From NCBI RefSeq assembly GCF_002920575.1, contig NZ_PQSQ01000010.1:62001-126000 (forward strand): DNA of 64,000 bases. Reading direction: 5' to 3'. Below are positions 6,837 through 15,274 of the stretch, piece by piece (within the stretch, counting starts at the first letter, position 1; each line of letters begins with the position of its first letter). The notes under the pieces are model-generated. The model searched no databases, had not been told where the DNA came from, and was given only the letters and a program-made list of their open reading frames with translations. The translations under genes and the position numbers were made by a program. This stretch comes from Streptomyces sp. Ru73 (GTDB taxonomy: Bacteria > Actinomycetota > Actinomycetes > Streptomycetales > Streptomycetaceae).

Positions 6837-7091
6837 TCAGAGTTCGTAGGGGCGCTGGCGGGGCGGCCGGCGCGGCGGGTCGGGCATCCGCGGCGCCCGG
6901 ACCGGCGGTACGCGCGGACCGGCTTGCGGTCCGGTCTCGTCGGGGAGTTCGCGGCGGGGCGGGAACGGGCCCCGCGCGTGCCACTCGGCCAGCAGCCGGT
7001 CGTAGATCGGCGTCGGCTCCTCCCGCACCCAGCGGCCCGGCCGGGGCACGTGGGGCGGCTGCCGGTCCGCGTGCTCGTCGTCGTCCTTCAT
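6837..7091 (-). CDS. Small charged protein with PTPIYDRLLAEW module (84 aa)
   Basis: The start at ATG 7091 gives MKDDDEHADRQ; an ATG 18 nt upstream is possible. The protein is hydrophilic and Pro/Arg-rich, with no signal peptide or membrane segment. Residues 25-37 read EPTPIYDRLLAEW, followed by a Pro-rich basic C-terminus ending RQRPYEL. The same 13 residues recur in the gene at 8466, and the coding DNA differs at one base of 39. I do not know a function. The module looks like a short conserved interaction motif in an otherwise disordered protein. Confidence 0.65.
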   Translation of the reverse strand: MKDDDEHADRQPPHVPRPGRWVREEPTPIYDRLLAEWHARGPFPPRRELPDETGPQAGPRVPPVRAPRMPDPPRRPPRQRPYEL

Positions 7092-7191
7092 GTCCACGTC
7101 CACGTACAACCGGCGGCACCGGCCGCGGGTTATGGCGGGTGTGGGCCGAACGAGTCAGTCCGCCCGCCGGGAGGGCGGGGACGGGAGACGC

Positions 7192-7902
7192 TCAGTAGTC
7201 CACGTCCGGGGTGCTGGCGGCCGTGCCAGGGGCGTACGGCGGCTGCTGGGGCGTGTCCTGGCCGAAGGGCTGCTGGATGCCGCCGAGGATCGTCTTGGCC
7301 AGGTTGGTGGTGGCGGAGACGGTCTCGCCCGCGGCGGTCGTCAGGTCCTCCCGGTCGTCCGAGCCGAGGGCGCTCACCAGCCCGAGGAGCTTGTTGTGCA
7401 GCAGCCCGATGGCCTGCTCCTGCGGCATCTCGGGGGACGGCGCCCGGTCGGCGGGCAGCGCCGGGGCGCGGTAGTCCGCGTCGGCGTGGTCGGTCGGGGC
7501 GTAGGGATCGGCCTTCGTGTAGATGTCGGCCGGTGCGTCCGTGCCGGTCAGGCCCGACTGGCTCGCCGGGTACTCCTGGGCGGACATCAGGTCGCGGCCC
7601 TGGAGCCTGGACAGTTCGTCGGCGATGGCCTGGGCCTCGGCCTTCTTCTCCGCGTCGGACTTCTTGTCGTCGTTCTTGAGTGCGTCGCCGACCACGTGGA
7701 GCACGTCGGAGAGGGCGCCCAGCAGGCCGCCCGAGCCGTTGCTGCTCTGCGGGGTGTCGGCGCCGGGAGCCGCGGCGGCCGTGTCGGGAGGCGCGGCGTT
7801 CCGTCCGGTGTCGGCCGCGGCGGCCGGGCCGGCCGTGCCGAGGACGAGGGCACCGCAGACGGCGGAGGTGACGACGAGTCCGGGCTTCCGGAGCATGCGC
7901 AT
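7192..7902 (-). CDS. Secreted protein of unknown function (236 aa)
   Basis: I chose ATG 7902 because AAAGGA lies just upstream and it gives a good Sec signal (MRMLRKPGLVVTSAVCGALVLGTAGPAAA, cut near residue 30). The mature part has a Ser/Gly/Ala linker, a helical amphipathic stretch GGLLGALSDVLHVVGDALKNDDKKSDAEKKAEAQ, and a second helical stretch with HNKLLGLVSALGSDDREDLTTAAGETVSATTNLAKTILGG. It ends in a Pro/Gln-rich tail with PDVDY. It has no cysteine outside the signal. It is probably an extracellular lineage-specific protein; I recognise no domain. It lies between the two genes that share the PTPIYDRLLAEW module. Confidence 0.78.
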   Translation of the reverse strand: MRMLRKPGLVVTSAVCGALVLGTAGPAAAADTGRNAAPPDTAAAAPGADTPQSSNGSGGLLGALSDVLHVVGDALKNDDKKSDAEKKAEAQAIADELSRLQGRDLMSAQEYPASQSGLTGTDAPADIYTKADPYAPTDHADADYRAPALPADRAPSPEMPQEQAIGLLHNKLLGLVSALGSDDREDLTTAAGETVSATTNLAKTILGGIQQPFGQDTPQQPPYAPGTAASTPDVDY

Positions 7903-8465
7903 GATGGTCCTTTCGGGTGACCGGTCGTGTCGGTCGGTGGTGGGCACGGCGGTACCTGCGAAGGGCACTGCCGAGCGGTGCGTCGGGCGACGCGGGAATA
8001 CCGTCACGGTGCAAAGGGCGGTCGCCCGGCGCAATTCATCAACTACCGCCAGTGAACGGCCGTTGCTCCCGGTCACATTGTCTGACCTGTGGTTTCACCC
8101 CGGGTGGCGGGATCGCCCGCGCTGCGGCCATTCGTGGCGTCCGACGACGGCCGCCGCGGGCCGCGCGCAGGCCAGAGGGCCTGCCGCGGTGTCCGGGCGG
8201 GTGGCAGCGGGCCCGGGATCATTACCTCTTGGCCGCGGTGGCGTTGCACTGGGTGTGGCGGAGCGTGTCACCGGCCGTGATGCGTGGGCCTTCGCGGGAC
8301 GGTGCCGTCCTTCACCCTCCGGCACCGTCCCGCCTCCCGTTCGAAAACGGCCTGTTCGGAGACCGAGGGAACGTATCTCCGCGAGGTCCCCGGTGCAGGC
8401 GTATTCGGTACCCGGTACGGGTGCGGGCCGCAACCCGCCGCCGGGGCCCCGAGTTGAACCCGGGC
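7903..8465. other. Long non-coding stretch with a strong orphan hairpin
   Basis: No supportable gene lies in these 563 bases. The first part should hold the promoter of the secreted-protein gene at 7902. A perfect 14-bp inverted repeat, GCGGGACGGTGCCG (8294-8307) with its complement at 8320-8333, sits about 130 bases upstream of the next gene and not after any gene I can see. It may end an undetected short or non-coding transcript, or act as a leader structure. Confidence 0.5.
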
Positions 8466-8858
8466 GTGGAGCTCTTTCTCGACAGACAGCGCCCGGGAGC
8501 CGCGCCGCGCCCCAGGGTGGAGCCGACCCCGATCTACGACCGGCTGCTGGCCGAGTGGCGGGCGGGCGCGCTCCGGCGGTCCGCCGCCGGATGGCCGCAC
8601 GACGTCACGGTGCGCGGCACCGGTCAGGGACCCGGCGGCCCCGTCCGGCCCGGCGCTCCCGTCCGGCCCGGTGCGCCGGGGCGTCCTGCCGCTCCGGGCC
8701 GCCCCGCTGCCTCGGGACGCCCCGCCGGACCGCCCGCCACGCGGCTGCCGGCCGTGGCACCGGCGCGGGCACCGATGGCGCGGGTGGGCAGGGTGCCCGT
8801 CGCGCCCCGTCCGGTACCCGTCGCGCCGCGCCCGGTACCGGCCTCGCGCCCGCTCTGA
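8466..8858 (+). CDS. Pro/Arg-rich protein with PTPIYDRLLAEW module (130 aa)
   Basis: The start is uncertain. GTG 8466 gives VELFLDRQRPG; TTG 8454 and GTG 8421 are also in frame, and none has a clear ribosome site. Residues 19-31 are EPTPIYDRLLAEW, the module also found in the gene at 6837. After it comes WRAGALRRSAAGWPHDVTVRG and then a low-complexity tail of repeated PVRPGAP, GRPAAPGRPAASGRPAG and RPVPVAPRPVP units. The tail is expected to be disordered and very basic. The stop codon falls inside the first of three tandem hairpin repeats (8841-8961). Function unknown. Confidence 0.6.
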   Translation: MELFLDRQRPGAAPRPRVEPTPIYDRLLAEWRAGALRRSAAGWPHDVTVRGTGQGPGGPVRPGAPVRPGAPGRPAAPGRPAASGRPAGPPATRLPAVAPARAPMARVGRVPVAPRPVPVAPRPVPASRPL

Positions 8859-8961
8859 GCGGCGGGCCCGGGGTCGTGGCGGGAGTCGGCCTCGTGCCCG
8901 CTGTGAGCGGCGGGCCGCGGCGTCGGCCTCGTGCCCGCTATGAGCGGCGGGCCCGGCGTCG
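8841..8961 (+). repeat. Three tandem hairpin-forming repeats
   Basis: The sequence GCCTCGTGCCCGCT followed by NTGAGCGGCGGGCC recurs at 8841, 8889 and 8926 (periods 48 and 37). In each copy GCCCGC pairs with GCGGGC across a short loop. The first copy includes the stop codon of the gene ending at 8858. They could act as a series of terminators between this gene and the convergent gene at 8993. Confidence 0.7.
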
Positions 8962-8992
8962 CGAGCGGGGCCCGGCGGTCTGATCGGGGCCG

Positions 8993-9298
8993 TCAGCGCC
9001 GGATGTTCGTGCGGTCCGGCGGGCAGCCGCGGGGCCGGGGGATGGCCGGCCCGAAGGACAGCGCCTGGCGAACGACCTCCTGGGCGCTGGGCGGCACGTC
9101 CGGCCAGAAGATCAGGTCGCTGACGTAACGGCACCGCAGGACCTGCTCCAGCCAGTCCAGATGGGCGTAGAGCTCGGCCTCCCCGTCGTACGCACCGTCC
9201 AGGATGCGCTGGACGACGGCGACGGCCCGCTGCCGTACGGCCTCGTCCGGCGTGGCGCCGTTGCCCTCGTCGCCGCTGCCGCTGTGGTCGCTGTCCAA
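8993..9298 (-). CDS. Colicin E9/pyocin immunity-like small protein (101 aa)
   Basis: TTG 9298 is preceded by GGGAG at 9309-9305 with 6-nt spacing; a GTG at 9343 is an alternative. After an acidic N-terminus the protein reads VVQRILDGAYDGEAELYAHLDWLEQVLRCRYVSDLIFWP, then an EVVRQAL helix. The order of a short helix, the E-x-EL-x6-LE helix, and SDLI plus two aromatics and Pro matches the four-helix Im9/Im2 family, where the SDLIYYP segment inserts against the DNase toxin. Here it is SDLIFWP (60-66). No colicin-type nuclease is adjacent. The gene may be an orphan immunity gene or have been recruited for another role. Fold assignment is by eye. Confidence 0.65.
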   Translation of the reverse strand: MDSDHSGSGDEGNGATPDEAVRQRAVAVVQRILDGAYDGEAELYAHLDWLEQVLRCRYVSDLIFWPDVPPSAQEVVRQALSFGPAIPRPRGCPPDRTNIRR

Positions 9299-9601
9299 GC
9301 GAGGCTCCCTGTCGAGACTGACCGGTCCCCCAGAGCCTGTCACTCTTCGGCCGAGGCCAAAACCTCCGTGCCGGTGGCCGAGAACCTCCGTCCGGGTGGC
9401 CGGGAATCCCCGTGCCGGCGGTCGGGCGACGGCGGTGCTGCTGCGGACCCGGCTCGGCGGTTGCGCTCCCCCGACGACGGTGTGCGCGCCGGCGCACCGA
9501 CGGGCCGGATCCGATGTGACGATCTCATCGGACGGGTCCAACGGCTGACTAACATGTGGCCAACCATGCGGCTGACGGGTCGGCCGGTACGGAGGAGCAA
9601 C
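9299..9601. other. Divergent regulatory region between immunity-like gene and SARP regulator
   Basis: These 303 bases separate divergent starts. No gene is supported. GGAGGAG at 9593-9599 is the ribosome site of the downstream regulator. I could not pick out a convincing promoter or operator. Confidence 0.4.
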
Positions 9602-12600
9602 ATGCGGTTCGGCCTGCTGGGCCCGCTGACGGTGCACGACGACGCGGGTGGGCTCCGGCCGCTGAACAGCGCGAAGGGCCGGGCGCTGCTGGCCGCCCTC
9701 CTGCTGCGCCCGAACCGCGTCGTACCGGTCGAGGTGCTCAAGGCGGCGCTGTGGGGCGAGCGGGCGCCCGCCTCGGCCAACGCCTCGCTCTACAACCACG
9801 TCACGCGGCTGCGCAGGACGCTCGGCGCGGACGACGACGGCCGGCTCCGCTCCGCGGCCCCCGGCTACCTCCTGCGGGTCGGCCCGGGCGAGCTGGACAG
9901 CGACGCCTTCACCGCGGCCGTACGGCGCGCCCGCGAGGCGTACGCGCACGAAGACTGGGCGGCGGTGGTCCGGGAGGCGGGCGTGGCGGCGGGCCTGTGG
10001 CGCGGCCGGCCGCTGGACGGCCTCCCCGAGGAGGTGTCCGAGGCCCTGGAGGCCCAGCCCTTCGTGCGGCAACTGGAGGAGGAACGGCTCCAGTTGCTGG
10101 AGTGGCGGTACGACGCGGAGCTGCGGCTAGGACGGCCCGGCGGCCTGGCGCCCGAGCTGTCCCGGCTGGTCGCCGAGCATCCGCTGCGCGAGTCCTTCCA
10201 CCGGCAGCTGATGCTGGTGCTGCGGCGTACGGGCCGCCAGGCGGAGGCGCTGTCGGTCTTCCACGCGCTGCGCCGCAGGCTGGTGGACGAACTGGGCGTC
10301 GAACCGGGCGCGGCGGTCCAGGAGGCGTACCAGGAAGTGCTGCGGGAGGACCCGCAACCGGAGGCGCGCGTCCCTGCCCAAGGAGCGGCGCGTAACCAGG
10401 GGGCGGCACCTGAGGGAGCTGCGCTCGCGGTATCTGGAGGCGCTGCGATCGCGGCACTCGGAGGTGCTGCGGACGCGGCACCCGGAGGCGCTGCGGTCGG
10501 AGCCTCCGGAGGCGCAGCGGAAGCAGCACCCGGGAGCGAAGCGGCACCCGAGAGCGCAGCGGCCGACCCGGCCGACCCCGCCCCCCGTCCCGCGCAACTC
10601 CCGCCCCCGCCCGTGCCGTTCCTCGGCCGGGACGCGCAGGTGGCCGTGCTGCACGAGGCGTTGGCGCCGCGCGCCGGCCGGCCCGCCACCGCCGTGGTGA
10701 GCGGCATGGCCGGGGTCGGCAAGAGCGCGCTGGCCGTGCACGTCGCCCACGGGCTGCGTGAGCGCTACCCGGACGGGCAGCTCTTCCTGAACCTGCACGG
10801 CGCCAACCCCGGAGGTGCGCCCCTCAGTGCGCTCCAGGCGCTGGAGGCGCTGCTCCGCGACCTCGGCGTGCCGGGCGGGCGCGTACCGGACGACGTGGAC
10901 GCCGCCTCCGCGCTGTTCCGCTCCACGCTCGCCGGGTCCCGGGTGCTCCTCGTCCTCGACGACGCGGCGGGCGCCGCCCAGGTGCGCCCGCTGCTCCCGG
11001 CGGACCCCGGTTGCGCGGTGCTGGTCACCAGCCGGCCGCCGCTGGCAGCGCTGGACGGCGCGGTGCACCTGCCGCTGGCCCGCCTCGCCGAGCGGGACAG
11101 CGTGGCGCTGATCGGCACGGTCTCGGGGCAGGGCCGGGTGGCGGCCGACAGCCCGGCGGTCCGGCGGCTGGCGGAGCTGTGCGGGCAGCTGCCGCTGGCG
11201 CTGCGGGTGGTCGCGGCCCGGCTGGCGGCCCGCCGGGCCCTGACCGTCGAGGCGCTGGTGGAGCTGCTGGACGGGCAGGACGGGCGGCTGGACCACCTGG
11301 AGTACGACGACCTGAGCGTGCGGCGCTCGCTGGCCGTCGCGTACGACGCGCTGGTCGCCTCGGAGCGGCCGGCCGACCGGGACGCGGCGCTGGCGCTGCG
11401 CCGGATGGGCGCGCTGGACCTGCCCGTATACGAGACGGCGCTGACCGCGCGCCTGATGGAGACCGGCGTCCGGCGGGCCGGAGCCGCGCTGGACCGGCTG
11501 GTGGACGTGGCGCTGCTGGAGGAGGTCGCGCTCGGCCGGTACGCGCCGCACGACCTCGTCCGGGACTTCGCGCGCGAACTGGCCGTACGGCACGAGGACG
11601 CGGCGGAGCGGGCCGCCACCGTGCGGCGCGGCGTGGAGTGGTTCGCCGCCCGTGCCGCGCAGTCCGTGCGGACCTTCCTGCCGGCGTCGCGCTACCGGGC
11701 GCTGCGGCTGGCGGACGAACCGGCGGAAGCGGCACCGCCCTTCGCGGGCGCCGAGGAGGCGTTCGCCTGGGGCGACCGTGAACTGCCCGCCCTGCGCGGG
11801 CTGGTGGCGCGGCACATCCACGCCGGCGGTGTCAGGGACGCCGCGGTGACGCTGGTACGGCTGCTCGTCCCCTACCTGGAACAGCGCGGCAGGACACAGG
11901 AGATGGCCGAGCTGAGCCGCCTGGCGCGGGACGCGGCGCGGGAGGCGGGGGACGCCCGCGCCGAGATGGTCGCGATGAGCGACCTGGCCGGCGCGTACTT
12001 CATGTCGGGGCGGTACGAGAAGGCGCTCGGGCTGATCGACGGGGCGATCGCGCGGTCCCGGCTGCTGGGCGACGACGAGTGGCTGCAGCGGGTGCTCGGC
12101 AACCGTGGTCTGCTCCTGTACGTGCTGGGGCGGCACGAGGAGTCGGCGGCGGCGCAGGAGGAGGCGCTGGCGTACGCGCACCGGCTGGGCGACGACCACG
12201 CGGTCGCCATCTGCCTCAGCCACCTGGGGAACCTCTACGAACTCACCGACGCGCGCAAGGCCATCGAGTACCACCGGCGGAGCCTGGAGGCGGGCGTACG
12301 GCTGGAGAGCGCACGATTGCAGCAGACGGCGCGCTGCAATATCGGCTGCGCCCACCTCATGCTCGGTGAACCGGAGGCGGCGGTGGGCCACTTCGAGGCG
12401 GCGCTGCGCCCGCTGGACGGCGTCACCGACTGGCACACGGTCTCCGAGAGCCGGCTCGGGCTGATCCGCGCGCTGCGCGGGCTGGCGCGCACGGAGCGGG
12501 CGGCGCACGAGTGCGAGGCGCTGCTGGACCTGGCCGAGATGCGCGGCGACGCGTACACGGCGGGCAAGGCACGCTACGAGTACGGCCATGTGCTGCGCGC

Positions 12601-12703
12601 TCTCGGGCGCACCGCGGAGTCCGGTGAGCAGTGGCGGCTGTCGCTGGCCGCGCTGGACGGTACGGACGCCGCCGTGCTGCCGGAGTTGCGTTCTCTCGTA
12701 TGA
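9602..12703 (+). CDS. SARP-family regulator with NB-ARC and TPR domains (AfsR type, 1033 aa)
   Basis: The ATG follows a strong GGAGGAG. The domains in order are: an OmpR-like winged helix (1 to about 95, MRFGLLGPLTVHDDAG... NHVTRLRRTLG); a BTAD domain (about 96-245, ending VEPGAAVQEAYQEVL); an Ala/Gly repeat linker (about 260-330); an NB-ARC ATPase from PFLGRDAQ with Walker A GMAGVGKSA near 367-375 and Walker B VLLVLDDAA; and a C-terminal TPR array (SGRYEKALGLIDGAI, GRHEESAAAQEEAL, GEPEAAVGHFEAAL). Proteins of this layout are pleiotropic or pathway activators of secondary metabolism that bind direct repeats near target promoters. No biosynthetic cluster is adjacent, so this one may be global. 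AfsR itself is often Ser/Thr phosphorylated. Confidence 0.93.
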   Translation: MRFGLLGPLTVHDDAGGLRPLNSAKGRALLAALLLRPNRVVPVEVLKAALWGERAPASANASLYNHVTRLRRTLGADDDGRLRSAAPGYLLRVGPGELDSDAFTAAVRRAREAYAHEDWAAVVREAGVAAGLWRGRPLDGLPEEVSEALEAQPFVRQLEEERLQLLEWRYDAELRLGRPGGLAPELSRLVAEHPLRESFHRQLMLVLRRTGRQAEALSVFHALRRRLVDELGVEPGAAVQEAYQEVLREDPQPEARVPAQGAARNQGAAPEGAALAVSGGAAIAALGGAADAAPGGAAVGASGGAAEAAPGSEAAPESAAADPADPAPRPAQLPPPPVPFLGRDAQVAVLHEALAPRAGRPATAVVSGMAGVGKSALAVHVAHGLRERYPDGQLFLNLHGANPGGAPLSALQALEALLRDLGVPGGRVPDDVDAASALFRSTLAGSRVLLVLDDAAGAAQVRPLLPADPGCAVLVTSRPPLAALDGAVHLPLARLAERDSVALIGTVSGQGRVAADSPAVRRLAELCGQLPLALRVVAARLAARRALTVEALVELLDGQDGRLDHLEYDDLSVRRSLAVAYDALVASERPADRDAALALRRMGALDLPVYETALTARLMETGVRRAGAALDRLVDVALLEEVALGRYAPHDLVRDFARELAVRHEDAAERAATVRRGVEWFAARAAQSVRTFLPASRYRALRLADEPAEAAPPFAGAEEAFAWGDRELPALRGLVARHIHAGGVRDAAVTLVRLLVPYLEQRGRTQEMAELSRLARDAAREAGDARAEMVAMSDLAGAYFMSGRYEKALGLIDGAIARSRLLGDDEWLQRVLGNRGLLLYVLGRHEESAAAQEEALAYAHRLGDDHAVAICLSHLGNLYELTDARKAIEYHRRSLEAGVRLESARLQQTARCNIGCAHLMLGEPEAAVGHFEAALRPLDGVTDWHTVSESRLGLIRALRGLARTERAAHECEALLDLAEMRGDAYTAGKARYEYGHVLRALGRTAESGEQWRLSLAALDGTDAAVLPELRSLV
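10412..10531 (+). repeat. Intragenic 24-bp repeats encoding Ala/Gly linker
   Basis: Five in-frame units of 24 bp encode 8-residue blocks EGAALAVS, GGAAIAAL, GGAADAAP, GGAAVGAS and GGAAEAAP between the BTAD and NB-ARC domains. The repeat is expected to vary in copy number between strains and makes a flexible hinge. Confidence 0.8.
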
Positions 12704-12939
12704 CGTGGTGGGCCTGGAGCCGCCAATTCATGGCCAATGAATGACCTCATGTGCTCACCGCTGCTCGCGGCCCTTCGTTTCCCGGCCCGCGGAGGGCCCT
12801 TAGCCCGGCTGGCGCACACAAATGGGAAAACGGATAAACTGGTGCAATTGTGGTGTGAGTTGTCATGGGCTCCGGTACCTGGCAGGGGTGCTCCGCTCCG
12901 CCCGGCACGCGAGTCCGCCGCCAGCGTCCAGGAGGCCCC

Positions 12940-13830
12940 ATGCTCCGAAGCGCCGTCCGCAGCGCCGCAGTCGGTTTCGTCCTTCTCTTCGCGGCGGTGC
13001 TCGCCGCCGACGCAGGGGCCGGGGGCGGTGGTCTCGCCGCGCCGCCGGCCCCGGTCCGTCTGGTCTCCGCCCAGAAGGGGCTCCCGCTCGACGGCCCCAC
13101 GGTGATCGCGCACCGGGGGGCCGCCGCGTACGCCCCCGAGAACACCCTCGCCGCGGTCGACGAGGCCGACCGGCGTGACGTCGAGTGGGTCGAGAACGAC
13201 GTGCAGCGCACCAAGGACGGCAAGCTCGTGGTCATCCACGACGCCACGCTCAAGCGGACCACCGACGCCGAGAAGGTCTATCCGAACCGGTCGCCGTGGC
13301 GGGTGGGCGACTTCACCGCCGCCGAGATCGCCAGGCTGGACGCCGGCAGCTGGTTCGGCAAGAAGTTCGCGAAGGAGCGGGTGCCCACCCTCGCCTCGTA
13401 TCTGAAGCGGGTGGACCGCAACGACCAGAGCCTCCTGCTGGAGATCAAGAATCCGGAGAAGTACCCGGGCATCGAGAAGCAGGTCCTCGCCCAGCTGCGC
13501 TCCTCCGGCTGGCTCGACGCCGAGCACGTGATGGACCGGCTCGTCGTCCAGAGCTTCGGCGTCGACGCGGTGCGCACGGTCCACTCGCAGCAGCCGGACG
13601 TCCGCACGGCGGTGCTCGGCACGCCGAGCCGCGCGAAGCTGCCGGAGTACGCCCGGTTCGCCGACTGGATCAATCCGCCCTACAAGGGCCTCAGTTCCTC
13701 CTATGTGTCCGCTGTGCACAGCCTGTGGGGCCCGCACGCCGAGCGCATGGAAGTGCACACCTGGGGCGTGTCGGCCCGGCAGGCCAAACGGGCGTTCGCC
13801 GCGTACGGCATCGACGGCGTCATCCTCTGA
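12940..13830 (+). CDS. Secreted glycerophosphodiester phosphodiesterase (296 aa)
   Basis: ATG 12940 follows AGGAGG. Residues 1 to about 33 are a signal peptide (SAAVGFVLLFAAVLAADA). The GDPD barrel begins at VIAHRGAAAYAPENT (catalytic H58), has the metal site VENDVQRTKDG, catalytic H100 in VIHDATLKRTTD, and LLLEIKNP. It ends with VHTWGVS...GIDGVIL. It hydrolyses deacylated phospholipids or wall teichoic-acid glycerophosphodiesters to glycerol-3-phosphate, outside the membrane, and would help phosphate scavenging. It is monocistronic by spacing; I did not find a clear PHO box. Confidence 0.92.
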   Translation: MLRSAVRSAAVGFVLLFAAVLAADAGAGGGGLAAPPAPVRLVSAQKGLPLDGPTVIAHRGAAAYAPENTLAAVDEADRRDVEWVENDVQRTKDGKLVVIHDATLKRTTDAEKVYPNRSPWRVGDFTAAEIARLDAGSWFGKKFAKERVPTLASYLKRVDRNDQSLLLEIKNPEKYPGIEKQVLAQLRSSGWLDAEHVMDRLVVQSFGVDAVRTVHSQQPDVRTAVLGTPSRAKLPEYARFADWINPPYKGLSSSYVSAVHSLWGPHAERMEVHTWGVSARQAKRAFAAYGIDGVIL

Positions 13831-14010
13831 CCTGCGCCTTCCGCACAGCCACTGCCCGTGTGACGTACATGGCATGTGAAGCATGTGAGGAGACGATTTA
13901 CGGGATTCGGCGCTCCGGGCTAGGGTGCCTCTGATGTTCTCAGCTGCCTCGCTCCCCGCAATTCCGGTAAGACGGAGAATTCTCTCCCTGGGTTGCCTGG
14001 GGGAGGGGAC

Positions 14011-15189
14011 GTGAACAATCTCGCGCAGTCGCAGAGCGAGCGACGCACCCCTCTTCCGCCCACCCGGACCGCCGAGCCCGCGGGCACCGCGGTGCAGGAC
14101 CCGGCGGTCACGGGCGGCGCACGGCAGGCCGGCCGGAAGCAGGCAGCGCCGTCGAAGAACGGCAAGCAGCGCGACGCCTTCTTCGACAACGCCAAGTACC
14201 TGGCGATCGTGCTGGTGGCGATGGGCCACTCGTGGGAACCGCTGCGGGACGGCAGCCGCACCGCGGCGGCGCTGTACATCACGGTGTACGCGTTCCACAT
14301 GCCGGCCTTCATCATCATCTCCGGCTACTTCTCGCGCAGCTTCGACATGCGCAAGGACCGGCTGCAGCGGCTGATCACCGGCGTCGCCGTGCCGTACATC
14401 CTCTTCGAGACGGCGTACACGCTGTTCAAGCGGGTGGCGGACGACGACCCGACGTACCCGATCAGCCTGCTGGACCCGTGGTACCTGACCTGGTTCCTGG
14501 TCGCGCTGTTCATCTGGCGGCTCACCACGCCGATCTGGAAGGTCGTGCGCTGGCCCGTCCCGCTGGCGCTCGCGATCGCCGTGCTGGCGTCCGTCTCACC
14601 GGACATCGGTGACGACCTGGACCTCCAGCGGGTGCTGCAGTTCCTGCCGTTCTTCGTCATCGGCCTGTGCCTGAAGCCCGAGCACTTCCTGCTGGTGCGC
14701 AACAAGCGGGCGCGGATGCTGGCGGTGCCGGTCTTCGCCGCGGCACTGGTCTTCGCCTACTGGGCCGCGCCGCGGATGAACGCCGCGTGGTTCTACCACC
14801 GCGACAGCGCCCAGGAACTGGCAGCCCCGTGGTGGTCCGGCGCGGTCATGACGCTGGCCATGTTCGGCTGCTCGCTGGTCCTGGTGGCCTGCTTCTTCGC
14901 CTGGGTCCCGGGCCGCAAGATGTGGTTCACGGTGCTCGGCGCCGGCACGCTCTACGGCTACCTGCTGCACGGCTTCCTGGCCAAGGGGTCGCGCTTCTGG
15001 GGCTGGTACGACGACTACCACTGGATGCACACCCCGCTCGGCGCCATCGCGCTGACGCTGATCGCCGGCAGCATCATCACGGCCCTGTGCACCCCGCCGG
15101 TGCAGCGGATGTTCCGGTGGGCGATGGAACCCAAGATGACCTGGGCGTTCAAGAAGGACGCCGCCGAGGTGGCCCGCCACCGGAAGTGA
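14011..15189 (+). CDS. Membrane acyltransferase, acyltransferase-3 family (392 aa)
   Basis: GTG 14011 lies 4 nt after GGGAGGGG. A hydrophilic N-terminus of about 55 residues precedes FFDNAKYLAIVLVAMGHSWEPL, which carries the catalytic His of the family. About ten membrane segments follow (for example AFHMPAFIIISGYF, WYLTWFLVALFIWRL, LQFLPFFVIGLCL, WFTVLGAGTLYGYLLHGF). Such proteins O-acylate carbohydrates or antibiotics at the membrane; the closest named type is fucose 4-O-acetylase-like. Substrate unknown. It ends in a basic cytoplasmic tail and a terminator at 15223. Confidence 0.88.
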   Translation: MNNLAQSQSERRTPLPPTRTAEPAGTAVQDPAVTGGARQAGRKQAAPSKNGKQRDAFFDNAKYLAIVLVAMGHSWEPLRDGSRTAAALYITVYAFHMPAFIIISGYFSRSFDMRKDRLQRLITGVAVPYILFETAYTLFKRVADDDPTYPISLLDPWYLTWFLVALFIWRLTTPIWKVVRWPVPLALAIAVLASVSPDIGDDLDLQRVLQFLPFFVIGLCLKPEHFLLVRNKRARMLAVPVFAAALVFAYWAAPRMNAAWFYHRDSAQELAAPWWSGAVMTLAMFGCSLVLVACFFAWVPGRKMWFTVLGAGTLYGYLLHGFLAKGSRFWGWYDDYHWMHTPLGAIALTLIAGSIITALCTPPVQRMFRWAMEPKMTWAFKKDAAEVARHRK

Positions 15190-15222
15190 CATGACGGCCG
15201 GGCAGAATCGCCCGTGCCATCC

Positions 15223-15252
15223 GGGGCCCGGTTCGCGCGCGGACCGGGCCCC
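15223..15252 (+). terminator. Terminator after acyltransferase gene
   Basis: GGGGCCCGGT (15223-15232) pairs with ACCGGGCCCC (15243-15252) around a 10-nt loop. It lies 22 bases before the next start codon, so it could also form a leader structure for the acetyltransferase gene. Confidence 0.6.
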
Positions 15253-15274
15253 GTCGTCGTCCGGAGGGAACACC

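Noticed and set aside
10127..12589. Very long open frame on the minus strand, opposite the SARP regulator
   Set aside because: In G+C-rich DNA the antisense frame of a real gene stays open because stop codons are rare. Its product has no recognisable motif, and the plus-strand gene has clear domains and a ribosome site.
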